From NCBI RefSeq assembly GCF_026745355.1, contig NC_079206.1, positions 21,693,399-21,757,398 of the forward strand: DNA of 64,000 bases, written 5' to 3'. How positions within the stretch are numbered: position 1 is the stretch's first letter; each line of letters starts with the position of its first letter. Positions 11,601 to 21,754 of this stretch are shown here, piece by piece. The position numbers and the translations under genes are program-made. The notes under the pieces were generated by a model. That model saw only the letters and a list, made by a program, of their open reading frames with translations. It had not been told where the DNA came from and searched no databases. This stretch comes from Beta vulgaris subsp. vulgaris (lineage: Eukaryota > Streptophyta > Magnoliopsida > Caryophyllales > Amaranthaceae).

Positions 11601-13129
11601 CTTAAATACCTCACTCATGGCTAAGCTTGGGTGGAAAATGTGTCACGGCCCTACTAACCTTGCTCAGGAGTGTATTTTATCAAAATATGTCAAAAATTCG
11701 GGGGTCACCAAATTTGAGAATGGATCCCATGTATGGCAGAGTATTGGGAAAGGCTGGCATATCCTTGAGAATAGTTGTCAGTGGAAACTAGGAAATGGGT
11801 TAACAACCTCCTTTTGGGATGATGACTGGTTAGGTATAGGCCCTATCCGCAACTGTGTGGTTGGTCCCTTGTCAGAAAAGGAATCAGATGTGAGTGTCCG
11901 GAAAGTCTGGAACATGGGGGACTGGGATGGTATCACCTTCTCCTTGGACCTTCCAGAATATGTTATGAATAACATTTACAGCTTTCACTGGCACCCAACG
12001 GAAAACCTAGACACCCCCTTCTCTTCTCTTGTGATAAATGAGACCTTCTCTTTGAAAATGGCCTTCCAAAAAACGACAAATAATCAGATTGACAGCACAA
12101 GGAGTACATCATGGGTCTGGGGAAGCCAACAACCACCAAAAATAAAGCTCTTTTTATGGTTAATCTGGCATGATAGAATCCCCACGCAAAAACTTCTATA
12201 TAACAGGAAAATTGTCCCTATTCGATTGTGTAACATGTGTGATTCCTATGAGGAGGATGTTTTACATGTCTTGAGAGACTGTGAGCTTATAAGAGAAGTC
12301 TGGAGTGCAATCCCCTTTGAAACCTTTGGAGATACCACTGAAACTGAAAATTGGTTCATTAAGAACTTGTCCAATCATGAGACTTTCAAAGGTATTCCGT
12401 GGGCCATCCTATTCCCTTTCATTTGTTATGTTATCTGGACGTCCCGTAACAAATACCTCTTTGAAAGCATACCCATCCCCCACCCCTCTCAAATCCTTCA
12501 GCGAGCCTCCGCTGCGGCACAAGAATTCAGAGCCATAATGCCTAATGTGTCTAATAAAACGAACCTTGATCCTAATCCCTCCCCAATTTCCTTACTTCCC
12601 CAGAATTGGTTGGTGCTCCACACTGACGCCTCCTTTATCTCACTTAAGGTCCCTGCTGGAATAGCAAGGTTGTTTACGTACGAGAACGGTATTTGGGTGG
12701 CGGGGTTTTCAAAAAAGAATTTACACTCATAGTGCCAAAATGTCTGAATTGCTTGCAATAATTCATGGTATGAAAATAGCTATTGATAACAATTGTAATT
12801 TCATTCTGATATGCTCGGATTGTAAGGAGATTGTTATGTTACTGAACCAAGAGAAAGAGACTACTGATCTATATGCCTATGCTTTGAGTGCGTGTAGGGA
12901 GTATCATCAGGTGGTCAGGAATGCCCGGTTCGTGTTCGTGAAGCGTGAGGAAAATCAAGTTGCGGATTGCCTAGCTAAAAGCAGTAGAACTAGTGATGAT
13001 GGAATTAATGTATTGAGGAGACTTCCCTTTCCCCCCAATGTCTGTAATGAATTACTTATCTTGGATTGTAATGGGTGCTTTAAACCCTTAACTGGATTTA
13101 ATTATGTTATGCTATGCTTGCCGTTTTAA
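8685..13129 (+). pseudogene. LINE A ORF2: endonuclease, reverse transcriptase, zinc-binding, RNase H; frameshifted
   Basis: The polyprotein that would nick the target and copy the element RNA. The endonuclease runs from MWNARGIS (9037) through GDFNE (9438) to SDHCPLLLKL (about 9690). Reverse transcriptase covers about 10280-11500, with PKQPCPEIVKHLRPISLY, motif B RGLRQGDPMSPYLFN (about 10910) and motif C MFADDLLLFG (11053). The zinc-binding region (PPKIKLFLWLIWHDRIPTQK) lies near 12133-12300 and RNase H at about 12600-13000 (LHTDASF; ICSDCKEIV; ENQVADCLA). Frame changes occur near 10640, 11570 and 12730. Two residue oddities stand out: the motif-A position normally holding the first catalytic aspartate reads His (ALKIHLEKAYDR), and the usual GPDG is EPDC. 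It cannot encode an active enzyme. Confidence 0.9.
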
Positions 13130-13145
13130 CCAAAAAAAAAAAAAG

Positions 13146-13302
13146 ACTAAACTCAACCATAGATAATCCAAGATCTTCTGAAGAACGAGATCAGATTGTG
13201 AGATCAAATACAAAACCAAAACGCAAGATTACTCATTTGATCTTTGACAAGTCTTCTCAAGGGAAGAATCAACATATGGTAACAGATAATTTTGTTGAAC
13301 CC
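13146..13302 (+). mobile_element. host LINE (family B, copy 2): ORF1 N-terminus
   Basis: Directly after the right target repeat of LINE A, the frame reads RSNTKPKRKITHLIFDKSSQ, matching STKKPKRKITHLIFNN at the start of ORF1 in the minus-strand copy at 2.2 kb. The match stops near 13302 and the next part of the same ORF1 resumes at about 15637, so another insertion lies between. The short product cannot be functional. Confidence 0.75.
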
Positions 13303-13491
13303 AGTGTTAACGGCAGATCCAGGAATTGAACAACGTGGGTTCGAACTTGTTTAAACATACAACAACACTTTATATATGCACGCGAAGCGTGCCACAAATT
13401 TTTACTATTAATAGTTATATTTAAAGGTGTCAAAATTACTTATACATGTTGACTAATAAATTATTAATGCTATTAATAATTAACAACTTAC

Positions 13492-13623
13492 TAACCAAGG
13501 ATGTCTTGGCCTAGTGGTTAAGATTGAGGTGCTGTGAACAATAGGTCACAAGTTCGAATCCCCCTCCCCTTCTTTGTACTTTGTACTGCCTTCGTGGCTC
13601 CTAAGAATCAAAAAAAAAAAAAC
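13492..13623 (+). mobile_element. tRNA-derived SINE with target duplication
   Basis: Box A (GGCCTAGTGGTTAAGA, about 13509) and box B (AAGTTCGAATCCCC, about 13550) form an RNA polymerase III promoter. A short 3' part ends in a run of about 12 A at 13610-13622. The repeat AATTAACAACTTAC flanks it at 13478-13491 and 13624-13637. About 130 bp long, non-coding, and mobilised in trans by LINE machinery. Both boxes and the duplication are directly visible. Confidence 0.88.
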
Positions 13624-13956
13624 AATTAACAACTTACCAACATCAAGGTCTTTGTAATATAGTTTGGCTAATAAATTATTAATGCTATCGATAATTGATT
13701 GCTGGAGCAAGTAAATTGGAAGAAAAGGAAAATTAAGCTAGTTTCATTTCCTATTAATATATTAGTACTTGGTGGGAGGAGCTTATTTGTGAAGAAAGAA
13801 AGCTAGGAAATGGATATTTAAAAGAAAAATAAAATAAAATCAAGAATAAAAACACAAGTTGTAGTAATAAAAAACAAAATAAGGGAAAAAAAGAAGTAAA
13901 ATATATTAGTACTTGGTGGGAAGGGACTATTTGTGAAGAAATAAAGCTAGGAAATG

Positions 13957-14577
13957 GAAAAGTCACTCATAGTTAAGATTTAAGAGGATAGTTAAGTTCC
14001 CTCTAGGGTTTCTCCTTGGGAGGGTTTTTTCTCTCTAGGGTTTCTCCTTGGGAGGGTTTTTCTTCTTTTTGAAGGTTTTTCCTTCATTCTTTCTTCTTTC
14101 TCTTTGTGTTTTCATCACTTTTCTTCTTGGTCTCAATTGTGAATCTTTGTAGGGGCTTCCACTGGTGTTCGTACCGGTGGTAAGCCCCAAAAACCTTTTT
14201 AATTGCTTCTAATAAGTATATCCCATCATTAAGGTGGTATTTATTTTAGGATGTTCCATTTCTTTTTTTGTTTGTCTAATGAAGAAGGAAGATCTAACAA
14301 TCACTATTCTCGGTAAGAATCTAGAAGACCACGGAAGTATTTTCACCCAAACGACTATGCATCAGCGGAAGTTAAGCCGAATCCGGGCGAACTCACAGAT
14401 TGTATTGCTTCAGATGAAGTTTTTTATTAAGGCTATTTTTTATCAAATCTGCGATGTATCTAGTTCTAAGGTGTTATATACCTATGTTGGAATTTTCAAT
14501 TTTTCAAGAATTGATTGTAAGTGCCGTTCAGCTATCCCTTATCAATGAAATTATATATTTTTCTTCCTGTCAAAAAA
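13957..14577 (+). mobile_element. 621-bp hairpin retroposon, copy 1
   Basis: A poly(A)-ended element of 621 bp flanked by AAAGCTAGGAAATG at 13943-13956 and 14578-14591. It begins with a duplicated ~32-bp stretch containing TCTAGGGTTTCTCCTTGGGA. An RNA hairpin lies at 14152-14188 (GGGGCTT, CCACTGGT, loop, ACCGGTGG, AAGCCCC), with GGTAAG inside its 3' arm. Further on is a pyrimidine-rich TTTTAG (about 14250), then an open frame (to 14548) ending in Cys-Lys-Cys-Arg and, before the tail, ATCAATGAAATT. No reverse transcriptase is present, so it is nonautonomous. It is related to the inverted element at 14627-15247. I do not recognise the family. Confidence 0.75.
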
Positions 14578-14626
14578 AAAGCTAGGAAATGAAGATTCAA
14601 AAGAAATATAAAATAAGATCAAGAAT

Positions 14627-15247
14627 TTTTTTTTTTTGAAAGAGAAATTTCATTAATTGAAGGCCAAACGACATCTACAATAGGTATTAAAGTAAAACAA
14701 GATAAAATTAAACAAGACTAAATCAAATTCGTCTTCGAAGAAACTACAATGAACCAGATCGAACAATTCAGCACAACCCTCTTGTATTTGCTGAATCAAG
14801 CAGCTATGGATGAGGAAGTCTATCATTCTGATATAGTGTGGGAAGAACATTCTTGATCGAGTCAGGTTGACCGTATCCGAGATTCCAATACCTTCATGTT
14901 GAGTCTCGAATTTCAACCAATGAGAATAATTTCTCATACCTAAAAACAAAAAAAATCATACTCACAACTCCCATAGGGATAAGGAGATTTCTAAAACAGA
15001 AACTAAAAACCCCATAACAGGGTTTGAGAAACTCTCATAAAGAGAGACTAATTTATTGAACAAAACAAGAAAATGAATTAAAAACTGGAAATAAAAGGAG
15101 AAAATGGGCTTACCATGGATGAAAACATCCATGGCAGCCCCTAATTGATGAAGAAAAGGTAGGGGAGGCTAGGGTTTGAGAGATAGAAAAATAGAGGGGA
15201 GGCTAGGGTTTTTCTTATTCTAATTAACTTGAAGCCTGTAAAATTTT
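14627..15247 (-). mobile_element. 621-bp hairpin retroposon, copy 2
   Basis: Also 621 bp, on the minus strand, with its tail as a T run at 14627-14637. The flanking repeat AAATAARATCAAGAAT lies at 14611-14626 and 15248-15263 with one mismatch. On its own strand it has CT-rich leader DNA and a hairpin (genome 15106-15141) made of GGGCT, CCATGGATG, loop, CATCCATGG, AGCCC, again with GGTAAG in the 3' arm. TTTTTAG follows about 160 bases later, then a 98-codon open frame (14949-14653) ending Cys-Arg-Cys-Arg-Leu-Ala-Phe-Asn, and TTAATGAAATTT just before the tail. Architecture, length and 3' end match copy 1, though much of the sequence has diverged. Confidence 0.75.
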
Positions 15248-15467
15248 AAATAAAATCAAGAATAAAAACACAAGTTGTAGTAATAAAAAACAAAATAAGG
15301 GAAAAAAGAAATAAAATATATTAGTACTTAGTGGGAGGAAACTATTTGTGAAGAAAGAAAGCTAGGAAATGGAGATTCAAAAGAAAAAAAAAACAAGAAT
15401 AAAAACAAGTTGTAGTAATAAAAAACAAAAGAAGGGGAAAAAGAAGTAAAATGAAAAATACAACATG

Positions 15468-15537
15468 GTCTCTTTGCTGGGATTCGATCTTTGCCAAGAG
15501 ATTAAACTTGACGCGAAAAACACCGCTGAGCCAACTT
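15468..15537 (-). mobile_element. tRNA-derived SINE-like fragment
   Basis: On the minus strand a box A-like TTGGCTCAGCGGTG (about 15535) is followed at the usual distance by a box B-like AGATCGAATCCCAG (about 15492). It differs from the SINE at 13.5 kb. No acceptor stem closure suggests a working tRNA. No tail or duplication seen. Confidence 0.5.
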
Positions 15538-15636
15538 CAAGAGCTTTGCATCAATTTTGCGCTCTTTTATTATAACTTGTTTTTCTTTGTCCTGTAAATG
15601 GAGTTTCTTTTGCGGATCCTTGTGTGTTCAGTTTAA

Positions 15637-16033
15637 CCCACTGAACCCACGCTAGATCTGCCCATGCAATGCTGTACAAGAAATTCTTCGCACTCAACAA
15701 CAATATCATGTATCTTTTCGGGACATGGCCAAAGGAAACAACCATAAGACCCCTTCCTTCAGCACCTTTACCCCTATAGATGAGGATGAAGATGTTTCTG
15801 ATGATGACTCGGTTCCGGAAAACTTCATTGAAGACGAACACTGTCCAACAATCCCGCTTACTAAGGAAGAAAAAGCAAGAATGAGACAACCGTGGAAAAT
15901 GTCGCTCATTATCAAATTATTGGATGGCAAATTAGGCTACATGGGTCTTATGAGGAGACTAAACATAAAGTGGAGCATTAAGGGAGAACTGGCTTTAACT
16001 GATATTGGTTGCCAATATTACATAGACAAATTT
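15637..16033 (+). mobile_element. host LINE (family B, copy 2): ORF1 middle part
   Basis: Continues ORF1 where the 13302 fragment stopped. It reads VSFRDMAKG, an acidic stretch (DEDEDVSDDD), IEDEHCPTIPLTKEEKARM, then GELALTDIGCQYYIDKF, each matching the copy at 2.2 kb. The frame is cut inside the codon row by the micro-CACTA at 16034, and the next residues (FTNEADYQ) resume at 16197. Confidence 0.85.
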
Positions 16034-16196
16034 TTAAAAAATTCAGCTAGTAGGGCTGCGCTAGTAGTAAAAAGCGCAGCCCTACCTTGAGAAGGGCTGC
16101 GGTTTTTACAAAAGCGCAGCCCTTCAACAATAGGGTTGCGCTTTTATCAAAAGCGCAGCCCTTCTTGCGCAGCCCTTCTGCTTTTTTTCCCTAGTG
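16034..16196. mobile_element. 163-bp micro-CACTA built of subterminal repeats
   Basis: Inserted in LINE ORF1 with a 3-bp duplication TTT (16031-16033 and 16197-16199). The right end reads TTTTTTTCCCTAGTG, a CACTA terminus; the left end is decayed. Nearly all of the body is alternating copies of GGGCTGCG and its complement CGCAGCCC joined by AT-rich spacers, the subterminal motif of the 2.5-kb CACTA at 21.3 kb. It is the smallest member of that family here. Confidence 0.75.
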
Positions 16197-17639
16197 TTTA
16201 CAAATGAGGCAGACTATCAATACGTGCAAACTCAGGTACCGTGGCTTATTGACGACAAGTATCTTACAATCTTAAAATGGGTGCCAAACTTTGTATCTGA
16301 TGAACCCCCAATTAATGTTGTTACTACTTGGGTAAGAATTCCCAATCTTTCTGTTGAATACTTTGATATCAATTTCCTTCACCAAATTGGTCCGAATATA
16401 GGTAAGGATCTTCGCATGGACAAGACAACAACTCAAGCAGAAAGGGGTTAATTTACTCACTCGAGTTTTGAAATTGATCTCAGTAAACCTCTCCTATCAA
16501 AATTTTGGCTAAAGGGGGGGGGGGGAGTTTGGAAAGTCCAATACGAAGGAATCAAGAGATTTGTTGCAATGTGGGAAAATGGGCCATTCTAAAACTGAAT
16601 GTAATAAGAATAAGGAAGATGTAATTGATGAGTTGGGTCACATCATTGAACATATCCACAATCTTGCCTTGTTCCTTAAGGCAAAACCTTGCACAAACCT
16701 AAAGAACATGAAGTGTTTGGCTCTTGGATGCTTGTCAAAAAAACAGTTAGAAGAAGGGCTTTGCGTCAAGAAAAACCTAATCAATTGGTGGAGCAACCAA
16801 CACAGGGTGGCGCAAAGGTGGCACAATAAGTAAAAGTAAAGGAAGTCCCAATTGCTAAAAAATTTGGAAATTTCCAAGCAGTTATCCAAATTTAGCGAGA
16901 ATTGTGGCGGAGGTTCAAGATTTTCTATCTGAAAGAGCAAAATGGGGGTGATGATGCGCAATTTTAGGAACAAAATTCTGAAAATATGGATGAGATATTT
17001 CTTTCCCCTCTGTTGACTTAGGAGAAACCAGTTTTTACTAAACCAAGGAAAGAAGACCAACAAATATCTTTTAATATGGGAAGTAAGTCTCCTACTTCAC
17101 ATAAAAAGAAGTAAACCAAATCCTTATCCAAGAACAATTCGAAAAATTTAAATATTGCTTCTAAATACCCATCTTTTGCGCTTACTGACATAACCCTAAA
17201 GCCCCATCCAAGCAAGTTCACTAGCAAAATTTTGTCCCCTTCCCAGGTAAAGAAAATACGCAGCTCATAACTCAATCCAAATTTTTTAACACTCCTCCTC
17301 AGTCCTTTAACACCACGCCTCACAAAGCATTTTCTGAGGATAATTCACAAGATATCTCACAGGTTCCCGCCACCCCCACAATGTATCCCGGTTGAAAATC
17401 CCCCCAGAGAAAACCCTCTTCATAAATCATGTGATCGAGAGGCCATATCTCTATGTAAGAACCCCCCCCCCCCGACCCATGTATTGGAAGTAAGAATAGA
17501 CTCTTGGCTAAAATCCAACTCGATGCCCAGAGAATTAGTGATGACACTACTTCTTTCGAATGAGATTCAAAGAATTGTTTGTCTCATAAGCCAAGCTTAT
17601 ATGACCTCTCTCCCCACTTTCCCGATATTTATGGATTTA

Positions 17640-18400
17640 CAAACATCCAAATTAATTCCAAATTCTCTTGCAATCACTTGCATGGTATGGAATGTTCAAG
17701 GTGCGGTAAGTCACAACTTTGTTTCTGCTCTCAAGGAAATTGTTCGATTACATCAACGTAATGTTATTGCTCTTGTAGTTACCCACATGGGGGGGGGGGC
17801 TCACGAGCTCTATCTATTGCCTCGATATTGGGCTATATTGGTCACTCTAGAGTGGATGCAATAGGTTTTTCCAGAGGCATATGGACATATTGGAAACCTG
17901 AGTTGCATACTGTGGAACCAATTATCAAACATGATCAACACATTATAATGCATATTAAGTGCGTGGGAGGTTCGCCTTGGTAGTTTACAGTAGTGTATGC
18001 TAGTGATGAACCTTCTAAGGGTAGAGATTTATGGAAGGAGCTAGAAGAATTTGCTAAAACCTATAATCAGCCTTGGTTGATAGCAGGAGGTTTCAATGAC
18101 ACTCGGTTTCCTTCTGAAAGAAGGAGTGCCTATCATGAGACAATTCGAAGATCAGCGAGATTCAGTGAGTGGATTGATAATATGGATTTGATTCAAGTGC
18201 CAAACACACTTGGGCTCCGGGTCTTACTCCTGAAATCGCATGAGTGAGCGTCTAGATATATAGGGTGTTGTGTAATGGTGACTAGGGCATTCACTTTCAC
18301 AATAATGCTAAAGTGAAATACTTACCTATAGTGCAATATGATCATAGTCCTCTTTTAATCTCTCCGAATGGGTTTCCTCCCATATCTAGTATGAACAAGC
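17640..18400 (+). pseudogene. LINE endonuclease domain relic
   Basis: Starts with ITCMVWNVQGAVSHNF (about 17670), close to the minus-strand copy at 1-310. Then come VVYASDEPSKGRDLWKELEE (17990), QPWLIAGGFND (18070; the catalytic GDFN reads GGFN, a likely loss of function) and a final YDHSPLL (about 18340). Frame breaks lie near 17865 and 18250. This is the domain that nicks target DNA in L1-type elements. Confidence 0.8.
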
Positions 18401-18559
18401 CGTTTAAGTTTCAAGCTACATGGATGAAACATGAAAAATTCAAAGACTTTGTTGAGAATTCTTGGGATAGTTCTAGCCCCCTCCCTAGTGCTTTATCCAA
18501 ATTAGCTGGTGATTTAAGAACATGGAACAAAGAAAATTTTACTTGCTAGAATTACAGGA

Positions 18560-19719
18560 CTTCAGAACCTGCTTGCGGAGAAAATGGATAAGGGACTCAT
18601 AAAACTTGAAGCTCGCTTGAGAAGTGAGTTGGATGATATTCTTGATCGTTAAGTGACATTTTGGTATCAAAAATGCCAGATTGATTGGATAAAAATGGAG
18701 ATTGTAACACCACATTTTTTCCTCTAAGCACAATTATGCGTAAATGGATAAATAAAGTCGATGCGATTAAAAATAATGACGGTGAGTGGATTCACGATAA
18801 AGAGCCGGTCAAAGAACACATTGTAATCTATTTTACACATCTGTTTGCTGCGGACGAGGAACCTATGATATTTTCCCATAACTGCAGAGAAGGGACCGGG
18901 AAGCTTTTGCCAAACCTTTCTCTAAACTGGAAATCGATGAAGTAATCAAGACAATGGGGGCTCTTAGAGCACTAGGACCCGATGATTTCCAAGCTTTATT
19001 TTATCAGAAAAATTGGGAGCTAGTCACGAAGAGTGTATTGATATAGTCATTCATGTACTTGAAGGTAAAGGTTTACCTAAACAGCTTAATGCAACTCATC
19101 TTATATTAGTGCCCCAAATTGATAGCCCCGAGTTAGCCTCTCCGTTTAAGCCCATAGGTCTATGTAACGTAGCCTATAAAATCATTTCTAAAGTATTTGT
19201 GAATTGCATCAAGCCTCATCTGCCGATGCTCATCTCTAATACACAAGCGAGTTTTGTTCCGGATCGTCAAATCACACACAACATAGTGATAGTGCAAGAA
19301 GTACTTCATATATACTATGAGAAGGAAGCAAAGGGTAAAAGGTTACATGGCTCTCGAAATAGACTTTGAAAAGGCGTATGATCGGTTGGATTGGTCTTTC
19401 ATTTATGATACTCTTACACAAATGCATATGCCAATTTTATTGGTAAATGTGATCATGAAAGTGTAACTTCTACCTCTATGCAAGTTTTGCAGAATGGGGA
19501 GCCTTCTCAAAGCTTCAAACCATCACGGGGGATACGCCAAACATACCCCCTTTCTCCTTATTTGTTTGTGATGTGTATGACGCGCTTGTATCAAACAATA
19601 GAAGAGGAGAATTTTTTTGTGATGTGTATGGAGCGCTTGTATCAAACAATAGAAGAGGAGATTGTGACGCACAAATGGCGGCCCATCCGAGCATGTAGAG
19701 AAGGTCCTTTACTCTCCGA
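18560..19719 (+). pseudogene. LINE reverse transcriptase, N-terminal part, relic
   Basis: Fingers and palm regions are recognisable: LGPDDFQALFYQKNWE (about 18975), PFKPIGLCNVAYKIISK (19140), QASFVPDRQITHNIVI (19240), motif A MALEIDFEKAYDRLDW (about 19348) and motif B, where RQGDPLSPYLF has become RQTYPLSPYLF (about 19530). A 56-base direct duplication at about 19560-19660 repeats VMCM.RLYQTIEEE. The catalytic FADD motif follows only after the CACTA insert, at 21230. Confidence 0.82.
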
Positions 19720-21224
19720 CACTAGTAAAATAATTGCTTATTGCTGCGGTGGTATTGCTGCGGTTTTACCTATATGCAGAATTGTTTTACGTAAAAAGAA
19801 ACATAAAATATAAAATAAAGATATTGCTGCGGTTTCTACCTAAAACCGCAGCAATATGGTATCAACAGAAAAAAATTTGAAAAAAATTTGACTATTTGAC
19901 TAAATATATTACTGTGCTTTTTGTCAAGAGCTGCAACAATATATTAAAATAATATAAAAAAATTATTATTTTACTATATTGTTACAGTTTTTGTTCGAAA
20001 CCGCCACAATATCATTAAAAGAAATTATAAAACATAACAGTTAGCGTTTTTTTCCTCACTTTCCCTCTCTCAACCTCACACGCAGCCTCTCAACCCTCTA
20101 TTCTCTCAACCTCACACGCACTTCTCTCTATCTCAGCCTCTCAACCCCTCTCAACCTTCTCTTCTCTTAGCCTCTCAACCTTCTCTCTCTCTCAACCTCT
20201 CTTCATCTCTTCGTCGTATACCTTCGCCTCCCGTTATCCTTCGAACGGAGCGACGCGACGAAGCCGCTCTCAACCTTTCTTCATCTCTTCGTCGTCAACC
20301 TTCGCCTCCGTCAACATTTGCCTCGCATCAACCTTCGAACAAAGCGACGAGACTAGAGTGTTCGTTGACCGCAAGTAATGCCAATTCGCCGCCTCCGACG
20401 AGTTCCTTCTTCTGTTTTTTTAGTTTTTTTTTATTTCCTTTTTTTTCATTTTTTTGACTTGTTGGTAGATTTTTTTAGATCTGAATTTTTTTTGTTTTTC
20501 TCGTCATTCGCCGTACCGGCGCCATCGTCATTCGTGGTTGTGGCCAGATCTTTTATTTTTATGTAATTTCGTTTTTCATATACTTCTGTATTTTTTTTAA
20601 TTCCTCTTTTACTTCTATTATTGCCATGTAATTATACATAATCACTTGTTGTTAGAGAATTGTTGTTGTTGCTATGTAACAGAAATTCATTTTTCATAAC
20701 AGTAATTTTTTTATTACTCTTTTAATTTTGTTATTTCTCTGTAATTTTACCAGATTTAGAATTTTTATGTTAGTTTATAAAATTTCATAGTCTGTTTTTT
20801 CATCTTTTAGTGATTTGTTTTGGATCATAAGTTATCGATTCATTTACATTTTTTGATAATATTTTCTAGAAATTGAAAATTTTCAACTTCGTTGTCGAGT
20901 ATCAGATGTCATTTCATCTTTCGTTCGTCTGTGAATTGGGTGGATAGCGGATGGATTAATTGCCTAGTTTTACTATGACCTATTTGACCTATTGTTGCGG
21001 TTTTGGTCAACAACCATAGCAATATGCCTTGTAAATCTGATATAAAATAAATATGTTGCTGCGATTTTACCCAGATACCGCAACAATATGTTAAAATATC
21101 GATGCGGTTTAAAACCGCAACAATATATTAATTACCTATTGCTGCCCCCTTAATTGTTGTGCGGTCAAAACCGCCGTAATGGGCCACTTAATGACCGCGG
21201 GAATAAGCATTTATTCTACTAGTG
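19720..21224. mobile_element. CACTA-1: 1.5-kb nonautonomous CACTA element
   Basis: Ends are CACTAGTAAAATAATTGC on the left and, read from the right, CACTAGTAGAATAAATGC. No clear 3-bp duplication remains (CGA against TAA). Subterminal regions carry repeats of TTGCTGCGGTTTT and the complement AAAACCGCAGCAA (19735-19850 and 21000-21200). The interior (20040-20560) is pyrimidine-rich and then CG-richer, with a possible short open frame from 20378; it looks like a captured 5' leader and first exon, source unknown. No transposase. It splits LINE RT just before FADD. Confidence 0.82.
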
Positions 21225-21278
21225 TAAGTTGTTCTTTGCTGACGATATCATTTTGTTTGATGAGGATGATAGTGAGAA
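21225..21278 (+). mobile_element. host LINE fragment with FADD motif
   Basis: Eighteen codons between two CACTA elements read KLFFADDIILFDEDDSE, motif C of LINE reverse transcriptase. They continue the RT cut at 19719 and are resumed at 23739, direct proof that both flanking CACTAs entered one LINE. Confidence 0.88.
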
Positions 21279-21754
21279 CACTAGTGGAAAAAAACGAAAG
21301 GGTTGCGGTTAAAACAGCCCTAAGGGCTGCGTTTTTAAACCGCGGCCCATCATTGTGAAGGGCTGCGGTTGAGGCTAAAAAACGCAGCCCTTCCATATTG
21401 GAAGGGTTGTGGTTTTGTGCCTAAAACGCAGCCCTTTTAACATAGAAGGGTTGCGGTTTTAGCCCAAAACCGCAACCCTTTTGGACCCAAAATTTTTTTT
21501 TTTTTTTTTCATTTTTGTGTCAAATTGACACAAAATCAATTCCAAACTGATAAAATTATAACAAAATCACAAACTGACATTTATATATAATAACAAAAAC
21601 TACTTCCAAACTGATAAAATTAATACAAAATCAAAACTTACTTCTGCTAATCCAAAAACCACTTCATATTAGCAATATTTAAACCCATTGTACATACAAA
21701 CAAACCCCAAAAATTGAACTCCATAGGCCAACCTGTAACGTTAGCCAAGCAGTC

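Larger units (their letters stand above)
6831..13145 (+). mobile_element. LINE A: full-length L1-type LINE with 14-bp target duplication
   Basis: A 6.3-kb non-LTR retrotransposon bounded by the exact direct repeat ACTAAACTCAACCA at 6817-6830 and 13146-13159. It ends in a run of 13 A just before the right repeat. It carries ORF1 (DUF4283 and CCHC knuckle), then endonuclease, reverse transcriptase, zinc-binding and RNase H regions in the canonical order. ORF2 is broken by several frameshifts, yet the target duplication is still perfect. The element is therefore fairly young but defective, or it was inactivated soon after insertion. It interrupts an older LINE of another family whose ORF1 start resumes at 13160. 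Confidence 0.92.
13757..15450. repeat. three tandem copies of a ~144-bp repeat, middle copy split twice
   Basis: Copies start with ATATATTAGTACTTGGTGGG at 13757, 13901 and 15316. Unit landmarks are AAGCTAGGAAATGGA and AACACAAGTTGTAGTAATA. The second copy is interrupted by two retroposons. With these and one copy of each target duplication taken out (13901-13956, 14592-14626, 15264-15315) it is 143 bp, against 144 for the first, so the tandem array is older than both insertions. The third copy runs to about 15450. Confidence 0.85.
13303..15636. mobile_element. composite insertion into host LINE ORF1 (SINE, 144-bp repeats, two retroposons)
   Basis: This 2.3-kb block separates two adjacent parts of one ORF1. 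The candidate target duplication is TGAACCCA at 13295-13302 and again at about 15638. The ends read GTGTTAACGG on the left and, on the opposite strand, GTGGGTTAAAC on the right, a weak terminal inverted repeat, so a hAT- or Mutator-type DNA element is possible. Inside are a SINE, a three-copy 144-bp tandem repeat and two equal-sized retroposons, listed separately. Boundaries are inferred from the split ORF1, not proven. Confidence 0.45.
16197..19719 (+). mobile_element. host LINE (family B, copy 2): ORF1 end, endonuclease and N-terminal RT
   Basis: Contains the rest of ORF1 (WVRIPNLSVEYFDINFLHQIG at 16330; a knuckle relic QCGKMGHSKTEC at about 16565 that has lost its first cysteine), decayed linker DNA, then endonuclease and reverse transcriptase relics listed separately. 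Many stops and frameshifts show age. The right end is cut by the CACTA element at 19720. Confidence 0.82.

Noticed and set aside
13380..13395. Palindrome GCACGCGAAGCGTGC resembling Helitron hairpins
   Set aside because: No CTAGT (either strand) at the right distance.
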